Assembly: GCA_016712715.1 (NCBI GenBank) | Contig: JADJQM010000001.1 | Coordinates: 620,001 to 684,000, forward strand | DNA: 64,000 bases | Source: Rhodospirillaceae bacterium | Lineage (GTDB): Bacteria; Pseudomonadota; Alphaproteobacteria; Dongiales; Dongiaceae | Direction of reading: 5' to 3' | Shown here: positions 36,781 to 46,207 of the stretch, piece after piece | Layout of the letters: every line of letters begins with the position of its first letter | How positions within the stretch are numbered: position 1 is the first letter of the stretch | Made by a program: the position numbers and the translations under genes | The notes under the pieces: model-generated | The model's input: only the letters and a program-made list of their open reading frames with translations | Database searches by the model: none | What the model was told of the DNA's origin: nothing

Positions 36781-38458
36781 CTAGAACAAGCCCTCGACCT
36801 CGCCCTTGTCGTTGAGGCGAATATGGTTGGCCGATGGCACGCGCGGCAGGCCTGGCATGGTCATGATCTCGCCGCAGACGACGACGATGAACTCGGCACC
36901 GGCCGAGAGCCGGATCTCGCGGATCGGCACGACATGGTTCGACGGCGCGCCTTTGAGGTTCGGATCGGTCGAGAAGCTGTACTGCGTCTTCGCCATGCAG
37001 ATCGGGTAATGGCCGAAGCCGGCCTTCTCATATTCGGCAAAGCGATCGCGCACCGCCTTGTCGGCGATGATGCCCTGGGCACCATAGAGGGACTGTGCGA
37101 TCGTTCGGGTCTTGTCCCACAACGACATCTCGTCGGGATAGAGTGGCTTGAAGTTGCTGGGGCCATCGGTGAGCTTCACCACGGCATTGGCAAGATCCTC
37201 GATACCCGCGGAACCCGAGGACCAATGGTTGCACTCGATCGCTTCCGAGCCCAGTTCGGCGCAGAGCTGGCGAACCGCATCCATTTCGGCATCGGTATCG
37301 GCGCTGAAACGGTTGATGGCGACCACGGCCGGCACGCCGAACTTCTTCCACGTTCTCGATATGGCGGGCGAGGTTCTCGCCGCCCTTCTTCACTGCGGCG
37401 ATGTTTTCCTTGCCAGGGTCTTCGCTAGCAACGCCGCCATGCATCTTCAACGCACGGATGGTGGCGACGATGACGGCTGCAGCGGGCTTCAGACCGGCCT
37501 TGCGGCATTTGATGTCGAAGAACTTCTCGGCGCCGAGGTCGGCGCCGAAGCCGGCTTCCGTGACGACATAGTCGGCAAGCTTCAGCGCCGTCGTCGTGGC
37601 GATCACCGAGTTGCAGCCATGTGCGATGTTGGCGAACGGGCCGCCATGAATGAAGGCCGGGTTGTTCTCCAGCGTCTGCACGATGTTCGGCGCGATCGCA
37701 TCCTTCAGCAGCACGGTCATGGCGCCGTCGGCCTTGAGGTCGCGGGCATAGATCGGCTTCTTGTCGCGGGTGTATCCCACGATGATGTTGCCGAGGCGCT
37801 TGGTGAGATCGGCCAAATCTGTGGAGAGGCAGAAGATCGCCATGACTTCGGAGGCCACGGTGATGTCGAACCCGTCTTCGCGCGGGAAGCCGTTGGAGAT
37901 GCCGCCCAGTGAATTGTTGATCTGGCGCAGCGCACGGTCGTTCATGTCCATGACGCGGCGCCAGGTGACGCGGCGGCTGTCAGGCCCAGCTCATTGCCCC
38001 AATAGATATGGTTGTCGATAAGGGCCGAGAGCAGATTGTGTGCCGAACCGATGGCGTGGAAATCGCCGGTGAAATGCAGGTTGATGTCTTCCATCGGCAC
38101 GACCTGGGCATAGCCGCCACCGGCAGCGCCACCCTTCACGCCAAAGCATGGCCCGAGCGAGGGCTCGCGCAGGCAGATGATCGCCTTCTTGCCGATGCGA
38201 TTGAGGCCGTCACCAAGACCGACGGTGGTGGTCGTCTTGCCTTCGCCGGCCGGGGTCGGGTTGATCGCGGTCACCAGGATCAGCTTGCCGTCCTTCTGAC
38301 ATTTCAGCGTCTTGGTCGAATCCATCGGGATCTTATCCTTGGTATGGCCGAAGGGAAATAGATGTTCTTCCTTGATCCCAGTTTCGCCGCGACCTCGCGG
38401 ATCGGCTTCATTTGGCTTCGCGCGCGATTTCGATATCGCTGCCGACCTTCTTGGACAT
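36781..38458 (-). pseudogene. fhs: Formate-tetrahydrofolate ligase with four apparent frameshifts
   Basis: Fhs makes 10-formyl-THF from formate, THF and ATP. Starting at ATG 38458 (SKKVGSDIEIAREAK), frame breaks occur near 38412 (missing A), 38378 (missing base), 37980 (missing C/G) and 37345 (extra base). Joined, they give the whole enzyme of about 559 residues: LILVTAINPTPAGEGKTTTT (P-loop), PSLGPCFGVKGGAAGGGYAQ, DMNDRALRQINNSLGG, PAVVAINRFSADTDAE, and the C-terminal GEIMTMPGLPRVPSA. AGGGGA precedes the start. Four independent indels with excellent conservation on both sides point to sequence error, not decay. Confidence 0.9.
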
Positions 38459-38674
38459 ACAGATTCCCCTATGGATCAAGACGTTTGACTGGCACCTGAG
38501 GTGGCCCCGCCGGGGCCCTCCCAGATGCGATGGCTGAGACTAGGTCCGATTCAGGCGTTCCATCTGCCTGCCGGCGACCGATTTTTGTCGATTTCGCGCC
38601 GCCGTCAATGTCGCGATGGCGTCATTTTCTCATCCAACCGGCCCGGAATACTCATTTCCGAGCCGGTGGCTAGG
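38459..38674. other. Intergenic region upstream of fhs
   Basis: The 216 bp hold the fhs promoter region and the 3' end of the amidinohydrolase transcript. On the minus strand a CCGGCTCGGAA/TTCCGGGCCGG hairpin (about 38638-38666) follows the amidinohydrolase stop, without a clear T-run. No gene or riboswitch seen. Confidence 0.35.
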
Positions 38675-39543
38675 TTAATGACGCTCCAGCGGCCGGGTCA
38701 GGCAGGTGGGGCCACCCTCGCCCGGTACCGAAATGGCGTCGGCGTCGATGACATGGACTTTGACCCCGGACGCTTCCATGCGCGCCTTGGTCTCCGGATT
38801 GCCCTTCACCATGACGACTTCGCTGGGAGCGATGGCCAGGACATTGCAGCCCATGCTGGCAAATTCGCTGTCCGGCACCTCGATGATCTCATCGCCACGC
38901 GCCAGCAACCATTCGCGGAACGGGATCGGCATCAAGGGCGAATAAACCAGGTGCAATTTGTCATCCAAGGGCGAGATTACCGACATCAGGTGGAAGACGT
39001 CGGTCGGCCCTTTGTAATGTGGCATCACCGCAACTTCGACATGCACGTCGGGACCGATCAGATGCTTGAACTGGCGGATGCCGGCATCATTGGTGCGATA
39101 GGTCCGGCCGATGGCAACGGTCTTTTCATCCAGCCAGATGAGATCGCCACCTTCCAGCCGCCCCTGGCCGGAAATGGCGCCCAGCACCGGGATATCGGCT
39201 TCCTCCAGGAAATGGCCATGAATCGCGGGTTCACCCTCGCGCTGCTTCTTGCCCATATTGGCAAGAATGACGCCCTTGGGGCAGATCGCCGCCGCGTCGC
39301 GGACATAGAGGCTGTCCATGGTGAGTTTCTTGTCGGCCCGGCAGATGGAATCTCAGCGCCCACGGATTTGATGATCTCCGCAAAGCGCTGATGCTCCGCC
39401 ACGGCCTTCTTCAGATCCGGTCGGGTATGGTAGTTGAGGTTCTTCCATTCCTTGTCGATCTTGGCGTCATCGACAAAGGCATCCTCCGGCCGGCGCATCG
39501 CCAACCGCTTCAACCGACCGAACTCATTGATTCCCGTGAGCAT
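38675..39543 (-). pseudogene. Amidinohydrolase (arginine deiminase/DDAH superfamily), apparent -1 frameshift
   Basis: A guanidine-modifying enzyme of about 290 residues. The N-terminus (LTGINEFGRLKRLAMRRPED) reads from ATG 39543 to KSVGAEI near 39350, then shifts frame, and DKKLTMDSLYVRDAAAICPK continues to 38675. A missing G at about 39348 restores GAEDSICRADKKLTMD. Superfamily features: substrate aspartate region MDSLYVRD, GRLEGGDLIWLDE, histidine in PTDVFHLMSVIS, and the nucleophilic cysteine in GEGGPTCLTRPL near the end. It is the last gene after potDBCA (5-bp gap from potA), so its substrate is probably the imported compound, perhaps an arginine derivative. Confidence 0.8.
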
Positions 39544-39548
39544 TTTAC

Positions 39549-40599
39549 CTACCGCTGCAACAGCACCACATCGGTGCGCGCTGCATAAAGGCTCACTTCC
39601 TGCCCTGCGGTCAAGCCCGCCGATACCGGCGCCCTGAGGATCAGGTCCTGCCCCGCGACCCGGCAATGGCAGCGGCAATGGGTTCCCTGGAAAGAGAGTT
39701 CCTCGACCCGGCCGCGACCCACGCTGACGCCGTCAGGATGGGGTGAGAGCAGAAGCTGCTCAGGCCGCAAAGCGGTGGACGGCGCTGCCGGCCGCATTGT
39801 CACCCGGCACAGTGATTGCCCCTAGCGCGGTCTCGACCTTGACCTCGCCGCCCTGAGATTCCACCACGCGGCCGCCCAGCACATTGCTTTCGCCCATGAA
39901 CTTGGCGGCGAACAGGCTGGCGGGCTTCAAGTAGACCCGGTCCGGGGGTCCCATATCCTCGATGCGGCCCTTGTTCACAACCACGATCCGGTCGGCAATC
40001 GACATCGCCTCCTCCTGGTCGTGGGTCACATGCACGAAGGTGGCGCCGAGGCGCCGCTGCAGCCGCACCAGCTCCTCCTGCATCTGCCGTCGGAGGGCGA
40101 GGTCGAGTGCGCCTAAAGGCTCATCCAGCAGCAGCACCTTGGGTTCGACCGCCATGGCGCGCGCCAAGGCCACACGCTGCCGCTGCCCGCCCGATAGTTG
40201 ATGGATGCCGCGATTGCCGAACCCCTCCAGCCCCACCAGGCGCAACATCTCGGCGGCGTTGGCGAGGCGCTCTGCCTTCGGCACTTTGCGCATACGGAGC
40301 CCGAACGCCACATTGGCCGCCAAGCTCATATGCGGGAACAGGGCGTAATCCTGGAATACCGTCGCGGTCGGGCGCTTGGCCGGCGGCAGGTCGGTCACAT
40401 CCTCGCCATCGATCAACACCTGGCCCGCACTGGGGCTGGCAAAGCCGCCGATCATGTTGAGGAGCGTGGTCTTGCCGCTGCCCGATGGCCCCAGCAGCAC
40501 CACGAACTCACCGGCGGCGATGGTCAGGTCCAGCGTCTCGACGACGGTGACGCCCTCATAGACCTTGCTCACGCCGCGTAATTCAACCCTATCAGGCAT
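39549..40599 (-). CDS. PotA-type ABC transporter ATPase, C-terminal +1 frameshift
   Basis: ATPase of a spermidine/putrescine-type importer. Walker A GPSGSGKTTLLNMIGG is near residue 36, the signature LSGGQRQRVALARA near 137, Walker B VLLLDEPLGALD near 157 and the H-loop VTHDQEEA near 191. The original frame stops at 39760, but the TOBE domain (TALRPEQLLLSPHPDGVSVG, then EVSLYAARTDVVLLQR) continues in the next frame to 39549. One extra base at about 39775-39778 explains it (AAGSAV-TALRPEQ), giving about 350 residues. It overlaps potC by 8 bp in an operon with the permeases and binding protein. Confidence 0.87.
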
Positions 40600-41380
40600 G
40601 CTGTTTCCTCGAACGCCACAGCAGGAACTCGACCACGCCGACGGCTAGAATGGAGATGATGAAGACCAGGGTACCGGTCGCATTGAGCTCCGGCGACAGG
40701 CCGGATCTGAGCATGCTCCAGATCACCACCGGCAGGGTGACGTCAAAGCGGCTCATCAGGAAGGCGATGACGAATTCGTCCCAGGACAAGGTCGCCGCGA
40801 TGAAGAAGGCGGCGAGCAGGCTCGGCCACAACATCGGCACCGTGATCTCCAGCACCACGCGCCAATCGCCCGCACCCAGATCATAGGCCGCCCGTTCAAT
40901 ATTGGCCTGGTGTTCTCCGAGCTGCGAATAGAGGATGGCGAAGGTCAACGGCAGATTGATCACCACATGGCCGATGCCGATCGCCCACAGCGACTTGCCA
41001 AGGCCCAGATAGTTGAAGGTGATCTGCAGCCCCATGCCGATGATGAGGTAAGAAACCGTGATCGGCGCCATCAGCAGCAATTGATAGAAGCCGTTCAAGC
41101 GCCGTTGCCGACGCGCCATCGCATAGGCCGCGAGGAATCCCAGCACAGTGGCGACGAAGGCTGACCCCAGTCCAACCAGCAGCGAGTTCCAAAGCCCGTC
41201 CGTGATCTTCCGATTGGCCAGCACCTTGGCCCACCATTTGAGGCTTGGTCCGTCGAAGGGCGGGACCGGCGCCATGCCGCCCTGGAACGAGAATTGGACC
41301 AGCACGAGCACCGGCAGGAAGATGAACAGCAGCGCCAGCGCCAGATAGACCCAAGGTGCCCAGCGATAAAGCGCGGTCAT
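40592..41380 (-). CDS. PotC-type ABC transporter permease
   Basis: A 262-residue inner-membrane permease with six predicted TM helices, the first at residues 10-32 (YLALALLFIFLPVLVLVQFS). The EAA-type loop contacting the ATPase is RAAYDLGAGDWRVVLEITVPM near residue 165. It pairs with the PotB-type permease whose stop lies 2 bp upstream. The family carries polyamines and related cationic or modified amines. It overlaps the ATPase gene by 8 bp. Confidence 0.88.
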   Translation of the reverse strand: MTALYRWAPWVYLALALLFIFLPVLVLVQFSFQGGMAPVPPFDGPSLKWWAKVLANRKITDGLWNSLLVGLGSAFVATVLGFLAAYAMARRQRRLNGFYQLLLMAPITVSYLIIGMGLQITFNYLGLGKSLWAIGIGHVVINLPLTFAILYSQLGEHQANIERAAYDLGAGDWRVVLEITVPMLWPSLLAAFFIAATLSWDEFVIAFLMSRFDVTLPVVIWSMLRSGLSPELNATGTLVFIISILAVGVVEFLLWRSRKQHA

Positions 41381-41381
41381 G

Positions 41382-42239
41382 CTATACCCGCTCCATCTTC
41401 AGCCGCTTGGCAAAGAGCAGGAAGGCCGCCGTGATCACCAGCATCAGGATCATCGACAAGGCGGACGCCAAGGGGAAATCCGCCTGCCGCCCGATCTGCA
41501 GCATGACCGCCTGGGGCAGCAGCATCTCCTTGGCGCCGCCCAATATCTGCGGCGTGATGTAATCGCCAATAGCCAGCACGAAGGTGAGGAACGCGCCGAC
41601 CGCCACACCCGGTATGCTCAGCGGCAGCGTGATGTACCAGAAGGCCTGCCAGCCATTGGCGCCGAGATCGTTGGCGGCCTTGCGGTAGCTGTCCTTGATC
41701 TGGACGAGGTTGGCGTAGATGGTGAGGGTCAGCAGCATCGCAAAGAAATGCACGAAGCCCAGCACGGTCGCAAAGCGGCTGTTACCCATGCCGACCGGCG
41801 TATCGAGGATGCCCGACCAAAGCAGGAACTGGTTGATGATGCCGTTCTCCGACAGGACCAGCAGCCAGCTATAGGACCGCACCACATAGGAGGTCCAGAA
41901 CGGCAGCACGGTCAGCACCAGCGCAAAACGCTGCCAGTTCTTCGGAATGCGATAGGCTAGGATATAGGCCAGCGGATAGGCCACCAGTACCGAGATGATG
42001 GTAGTGAGGACCGTCACCTCGATCGAGTTCCACAACGCGCCGACAAAGGTGCCGTCGGCCCGCGTCAGAAACGCCCGGTAGTTATCCAGCGTCCAGGTGA
42101 GCTCGATCTTGCCCTCGATACGCGCCGAGAAACTCATCACCAGCATGGCGATGAGCGGCAATACGAAGAAGATCACCGTCCAGGCAAGAGCCGGGGCATG
42201 GCCCCAGCTCTTCAACCCACCGATTTTCAGTTTAGGCAC
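41382..42239 (-). CDS. PotB-type ABC transporter permease
   Basis: About 285 residues from a GTG at 42239 (VPKLKIGGLKSWGHAPALAW). TM helices follow, beginning with WTVIFFVLPLIAMLVMSFSA. The ATPase-contact loop is RKAANDLGANGWQAFWYITL. The start overlaps the true stop of the binding-protein gene (TAA at 42232-42234). The uninterrupted reading frame back into the binding protein is an accident of the frameshift there, not a real fusion. Confidence 0.85.
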   Translation of the reverse strand: MPKLKIGGLKSWGHAPALAWTVIFFVLPLIAMLVMSFSARIEGKIELTWTLDNYRAFLTRADGTFVGALWNSIEVTVLTTIISVLVAYPLAYILAYRIPKNWQRFALVLTVLPFWTSYVVRSYSWLLVLSENGIINQFLLWSGILDTPVGMGNSRFATVLGFVHFFAMLLTLTIYANLVQIKDSYRKAANDLGANGWQAFWYITLPLSIPGVAVGAFLTFVLAIGDYITPQILGGAKEMLLPQAVMLQIGRQADFPLASALSMILMLVITAAFLLFAKRLKMERV

Positions 42240-43319
42240 CGAGGACTTCCGTCCACACTTCCTGCATCGCCGCATCCAATTCCGCATCACCGAAGAAATA
42301 AGGATAGGATTTCGCGATGAACGCCGGCTGCTGGTCCCAGCGCAGGCGCTTTTTCTGCGCGTCGTCGAGATTGGCCTTCGAATTGGCGGGCATCGCCCAA
42401 TAGCAATCCGCCGTCGCAAGCCGCCCTGGCCTTCCGGTGAGACGATGTATTTGACGAACTCGGTGGCGAGATCCTTCTTCGTGGAATCCGCGAAGATGGC
42501 GATCGACTGCGACCAGCGCACGCCGCCCTCATTGGGCAGCACCCAATCCAGCTCCGGCTTTTCGGCCATCAAGCCCGCCACGGCGAACTCGCCGCCACCG
42601 ACAATGATATCGGCGGCACCCGTCACCAGGGCGTTCTGCGTGGTCGGCACATCGCCCACCAGAGAGGACAGCTTTTTCATCTCGACCAGCTTTTCCTTGA
42701 TGGCCGGCAGATGCATCTTGGTGATCTCATGCGGCTTGATGCCGAGACCGATCGCCACCATTTCCATGGTCGGGATGTAATAATCATAAATTGCGATGCG
42801 CCCGGCGAATTTCGGGTCCCACATCACCGCGGCGTGCGACGCCTCTTCCTGGGTGACCTTGGTGTTGTTGAAGGCGATCGTGTTGTAGCCGAACTTCTCC
42901 GGCACGGCATAGAGCTTGCCGTCCTTGTAATGGGAATCCGGCTGCTTCAGATCCGGAAAGATATCGGCCCAGGGCATGTCGGCATCCGGCAATTCGCCGA
43001 GATATCCCTTCGAGACGGCACTCATGATGTCGCCGGTATCGGCCACGAATACATCCCAGTCACCGGGCTGCGACTGCTCCAGGATGCTGTAGGCAACACC
43101 CGGCAGATCGTATTCCTTGGTGTTGATCTTGATGCCATGCTTTTCGGCAAAGGGATCCAGCAGGCCCGGACCCGTATGGTCGCACCAGACCAACAGGTTG
43201 AGTTCATCCGCAGCGCGTGCGCCCTTCGGCATGAAGGACAAGGACGCCAACGCAGCACCGCCCGCCTGCAAGGCACGGCGGCGCGAAATCATGTGTCGAC
43301 CCATCGAACTGATCATCAT
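42232..43319 (-). pseudogene. PotD/PotF-type polyamine-family substrate-binding protein, apparent -1 frameshift
   Basis: A periplasmic binding protein of about 363 residues. The N-terminus has a Tat-type signal (ISRRRALQAGGAALASLSF). The mature part matches the family: ELNLLVWCDHTGPGLLDPF, YAVPEKFGYNTIAFNN, IVGGGEFAVAGLMAEKPELD, WSQSIAIFADSTKKDLATEF. Near 42415-42420 a G is missing after GQGGL. The corrected frame gives ATADCYWAMPANSKANLDDA and ends QEVWTEVLGA at 42232. ATG 43319 has AGGGAG upstream. The first gene of the potDBCA-amidinohydrolase operon, divergent from a TetR regulator. Confidence 0.87.
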
Positions 43320-43364
43320 CTGTCTCCCTGAAAGAGGCCTCTTGTTTTCTTGTTGCCAAAAAGG

Positions 43365-43393
43365 TGAATGAACTCCAAAATAAAGTCAATTCA
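43365..43393. promoter_or_regulatory. Candidate TetR operator
   Basis: TGAATGAACT (43365-43374) and AGTCAATTCA (43384-43393) form an imperfect inverted repeat (8 of 10 positions) centred in the divergent region between the transporter operon and the tetR gene. This is the expected place for an autoregulatory operator. Confidence 0.45.
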
Positions 43394-43420
43394 TATTCCG
43401 TCAGGATTCCTTGTGCCCCC

Positions 43421-44062
43421 ATGACCGGTCTCCGCGAAAGACAGAAAGCCGGCCGCCGCCGCGACATCCTCGCGGCCGCCAGCCAATTGTTCCGCAAGGA
43501 CGGCTTCGCCGATACCTCGGTCGAGGCCATTGCCGCCCTGGCCGAGGTTGGTACCGGCACGGTCTATAACTACTTTTCTTCCAAGGGCGATCTGCTGATG
43601 GCCCTGGTGGCGCTCGACGGCGAACAGGTGCGCGCCAAGGGCAAGCGCTATATCGCCAGCGTCAGCGGCGACGCGGCCTCGGCACTTTATGGATTGCTTG
43701 CGATCTATGTCGACCACTCCCTGGTGCATCTCACCAAGGAACTGTGGCGCAACGCCATGGCGACCGCCGTGACACAGGCGGATTCACCCTTCGGCACCGG
43801 CTATTTCGAGAATGACCGCCTGCTTGCCGAACAGGTGGGCGAACTGGTGACGGCCCTCCAGGCCAAGGGCAAGATGCGCGCCGATATTGATCCGGCCATC
43901 ACCGGTAGCGCGCTCTTTACCGTCGTCAACGGCCTCTTCATGCAGTTCGTCGCCCGCGATGCGATGCCCAAGACGGCACTTCATGCCAAGCTGCGTGATC
44001 AGGTAACATTGCTGTGCAGCGGCCTTGCATCCGATGCCCCATCGCAACGAAAGCGCGCCTGA
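43421..44062 (+). CDS. TetR-family regulator of the polyamine-type transporter locus
   Basis: A repressor of about 213 residues. The helix-turn-helix is RRRDILAAASQLFRKDGFAD, then TSVEAIAALAEVGTGTVYNYF, the standard TetR N-terminus. The C-terminal ligand domain is helical, of the TetR_C type with HSLVHLTKELWRNAMATAVT. I use ATG 43421; a GTG at 43364 in the same frame is possible but overlaps the operator-like palindrome. It is divergent from potDBCA and overlaps or abuts the MBL-fold gene start by 2 bp, so it probably controls both sides. The ligand may be a guanidino compound or polyamine. Confidence 0.83.
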   Translation: MTGLRERQKAGRRRDILAAASQLFRKDGFADTSVEAIAALAEVGTGTVYNYFSSKGDLLMALVALDGEQVRAKGKRYIASVSGDAASALYGLLAIYVDHSLVHLTKELWRNAMATAVTQADSPFGTGYFENDRLLAEQVGELVTALQAKGKMRADIDPAITGSALFTVVNGLFMQFVARDAMPKTALHAKLRDQVTLLCSGLASDAPSQRKRA

Positions 44063-44063
44063 C

Positions 44064-44798
44064 ATGAAGATCGCAACGCCGGAAAGCTGGTACGCCACCC
44101 GCGCCATGAGCGACGGCATCGCCTGGATCTTTGAGCCCTTCATCAAGGAATACTACCGCTGCAACATCTGGCATGTGCGCGGCCGTGACCGGGACCTGCT
44201 CATCGATTCCGGCATGGGCGTCGTCAGTCTCCGTGAACAGGTAGCGACCCTGACGGGCCGCCCCATTCTGGCCGTGGCATCCCACACCCATTTCGACCAT
44301 ATCGGCACCCATCACGAATTCGCCGACCGCGCGGTCCATCCGGCGGAAGCCGACATTCTCGCCCATCCAACCCGCGGCAATACCGCGGCTGATTATTATG
44401 TCGCCGACGATTCCATCTTTACCGCCCTTCCCCCAGGCGATTGGCACGCGCTGAAATATGAAGTGAAACCCGCGCCGGCCCAGACCTTTCTTGAGGAAGG
44501 CAGCAGAGTCGATACCGGCGACCGGTCGTTCGAGGTGTTCCACCTTCCGGGCCACTCGGATGGCTCGATCGCCCTCTATGAACGGGCCACGGAGACCTTG
44601 TTCGCCGGCGACGTCATCTATGACGGCGAGCTTGCCTATGATGCCGACAATGCGGTCGAGATGCAGCAATATGTCGCCAGCATGAAGCGCCTGCTGTGCT
44701 TGCCGGTGCGCACCGTCCATGGCGGCCACTATCCCAGCTTCGGCCAGGACCGCATGCGGGTGATCATCCAGGATTTCCTCGGCGAGTTTGACCGCTAG
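44064..44798 (+). CDS. MBL-fold metallo-hydrolase
   Basis: A 244-residue metallo-beta-lactamase-fold hydrolase. Metal ligands: HTHFDHIG near residue 75, a histidine in FHLPGHSDGSIAL near 163, the aspartate in LFAGDVIYDGELAYDADN, and the final histidine in VRTVHGGHYPSF. The start ATG 44064 directly follows the tetR stop, so they form a two-gene unit. Family members include glyoxalase II-like thioesterases, lactonases and phosphodiesterases. Here it could act on a product of the imported amine. The exact reaction is not determinable. Confidence 0.85.
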   Translation: MKIATPESWYATRAMSDGIAWIFEPFIKEYYRCNIWHVRGRDRDLLIDSGMGVVSLREQVATLTGRPILAVASHTHFDHIGTHHEFADRAVHPAEADILAHPTRGNTAADYYVADDSIFTALPPGDWHALKYEVKPAPAQTFLEEGSRVDTGDRSFEVFHLPGHSDGSIALYERATETLFAGDVIYDGELAYDADNAVEMQQYVASMKRLLCLPVRTVHGGHYPSFGQDRMRVIIQDFLGEFDR

Positions 44799-44800
44799 GC

Positions 44801-45985
44801 CTAAGCCACCTTCCCCACCAACCCACGCGTGAAGGTCGCGATGCGGCGGCAAGCTTCAGCGAGGCTCTTCTCATCGACGGCGAAGGAGATACGCAGGTGA
44901 CCCTCGGCACTCGGTCCGAACGCGGTCGCGTCCAGCGTGGCGACGCCGGTCTCCCGGAACAGGGCCCAGGAAAAATCGCTGCCGCTCATCCCGGTCCCGC
45001 GCACATCGGCCAGCATGAACATGCCGGCGGCGGGGCTGCGGCAGATCACGCCAGGCAACTGGCTGAGTGCTGCCATCGCCATGTCGCGGCGACGCCGATA
45101 GATGGCGCGCATCTCCTCGACCTCGGGAATCTCCCGCTCCAGCGCCATGGCGGAGGCGTTCTGGATGAAGGGCGGCAGGCCATAAAGATTGGCGAGACCC
45201 AGATTGCCGACATGGACGATGAAATCCGAAGGCCCCACCACCCAGCCGAAACGCCAGCCGGTCATGGCATGGGATTTCGACAGGCTGTTCACCGTGACGG
45301 TCCGCTCCGCCATGCTGGGCAGGCCGCAGATGCTGATATGCTCCCCATCGAACACCAGCGTGCTGTAGACCTCGTCGGCCACGACCCAAAGATCATGCTG
45401 CCGGGCAAGGTCGGCAATCCCCTCAAGCTCCACGCGGTTGAGCGCGACACCGGTGGGATTGCTGGGTGTCGCAAAGAAGATGGCCCGCGTTTTCGGCGTG
45501 ACCGCGCGCACAAGATCAGCAAGATCGAGACGGAAATTGTTGGCGGCCTTCAGCGGCACGCGCACCAAGGCGGCGCCACTCGCCTGGATGGTCGCCTCGT
45601 AGGTGACATACATGGGTTCGAGCACGATCACCTCGTCGCCCGGATCGAGGATGGTCATCGCGGCGGCGAACAGGCCGCTCTGCGCCCCCGACATGATGGC
45701 GACATTGTCGATCCCAACCTTCTGGCCGGTGACGCGGGAATGCTGTGCAGCAACCGCCTGGCGGGCGCGCGGCAATCCCAGGATGTCGGCGTAATGCGTA
45801 TCGCCGCTGCGCAGCAAGCGCACCGCTTCCTCGGTGATCACCGACGGTGTGTCGAGATCCGGGTCGCCGATAGAGAGGATGATGACGTCGCGCCCGGCGC
45901 GCTTCTGCGTCAACGCCTCGACATGAAGATCCCAGGCCGCAGCCCCTTCTCCGGCGACGCGCGTGGTCAGCTGAGAATAGTGCAT
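44801..45985 (-). CDS. aruH: Arginine:pyruvate aminotransferase AruH
   Basis: A class I/II PLP aminotransferase of 394 residues, strikingly like Pseudomonas AruH along its length. It starts MHYSQLTTRVAGEGAAAWDL (ATG 45985, GGGG 6 bp upstream), contains LSIGDPDLDTPSVI, VLEPMYVTYEATIQASGA, and the Schiff-base lysine in TVNSLSKSHAMTGWRFGWVV, and ends with TAFGPSAEGHLRISF-type sequence. AruH converts arginine and pyruvate to 2-ketoarginine and alanine, opening the arginine transaminase pathway. It is divergent from gbuA, which performs a later step. AruI and KauB are not in the window. Confidence 0.85.
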   Translation of the reverse strand: MHYSQLTTRVAGEGAAAWDLHVEALTQKRAGRDVIILSIGDPDLDTPSVITEEAVRLLRSGDTHYADILGLPRARQAVAAQHSRVTGQKVGIDNVAIMSGAQSGLFAAAMTILDPGDEVIVLEPMYVTYEATIQASGAALVRVPLKAANNFRLDLADLVRAVTPKTRAIFFATPSNPTGVALNRVELEGIADLARQHDLWVVADEVYSTLVFDGEHISICGLPSMAERTVTVNSLSKSHAMTGWRFGWVVGPSDFIVHVGNLGLANLYGLPPFIQNASAMALEREIPEVEEMRAIYRRRRDMAMAALSQLPGVICRSPAAGMFMLADVRGTGMSGSDFSWALFRETGVATLDATAFGPSAEGHLRISFAVDEKSLAEACRRIATFTRGLVGKVA

Positions 45986-46000
45986 TCCAAACCCCGACAT

Positions 46001-46207
46001 TTGCTTGTTATTGCGGCACGTTTCGCTTTTTTGTGCCGGTCCATTCCTGCAAGAGGTAAAGTCCGGTTGAGACGCGGTCAAGCAAGCTCTTGACGGCATA
46101 GTTGAAACGAGATCGGGTGACCCGTTCCGCAAGCTTAAACCACCGCAATACGGCGTTTCGCCTGCCTGGGTGGCGTTTCGTCAGATACAAAAACAGCGAG
46201 GCAGATC
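46001..46207. promoter_or_regulatory. Divergent promoter region aruH/gbuA
   Basis: This 207-bp region must hold promoters for both arginine-catabolism genes. It contains AT-rich patches near 46010-46040 but no operator or box that I can define with confidence. Confidence 0.4.

Noticed and set aside
41382..43319. A 645-residue apparent fusion of a substrate-binding protein and a permease
   Set aside because: About 60 residues in the middle are arginine-rich nonsense. Inserting one base near 42417 restores the normal binding-protein C-terminus with a stop at 42232, and the permease has its own GTG start at 42239.
44897..46093. A 398-residue open frame opposite aruH
   Set aside because: AruH is well supported across its length, and the antisense frame is histidine/arginine-rich with no domain.
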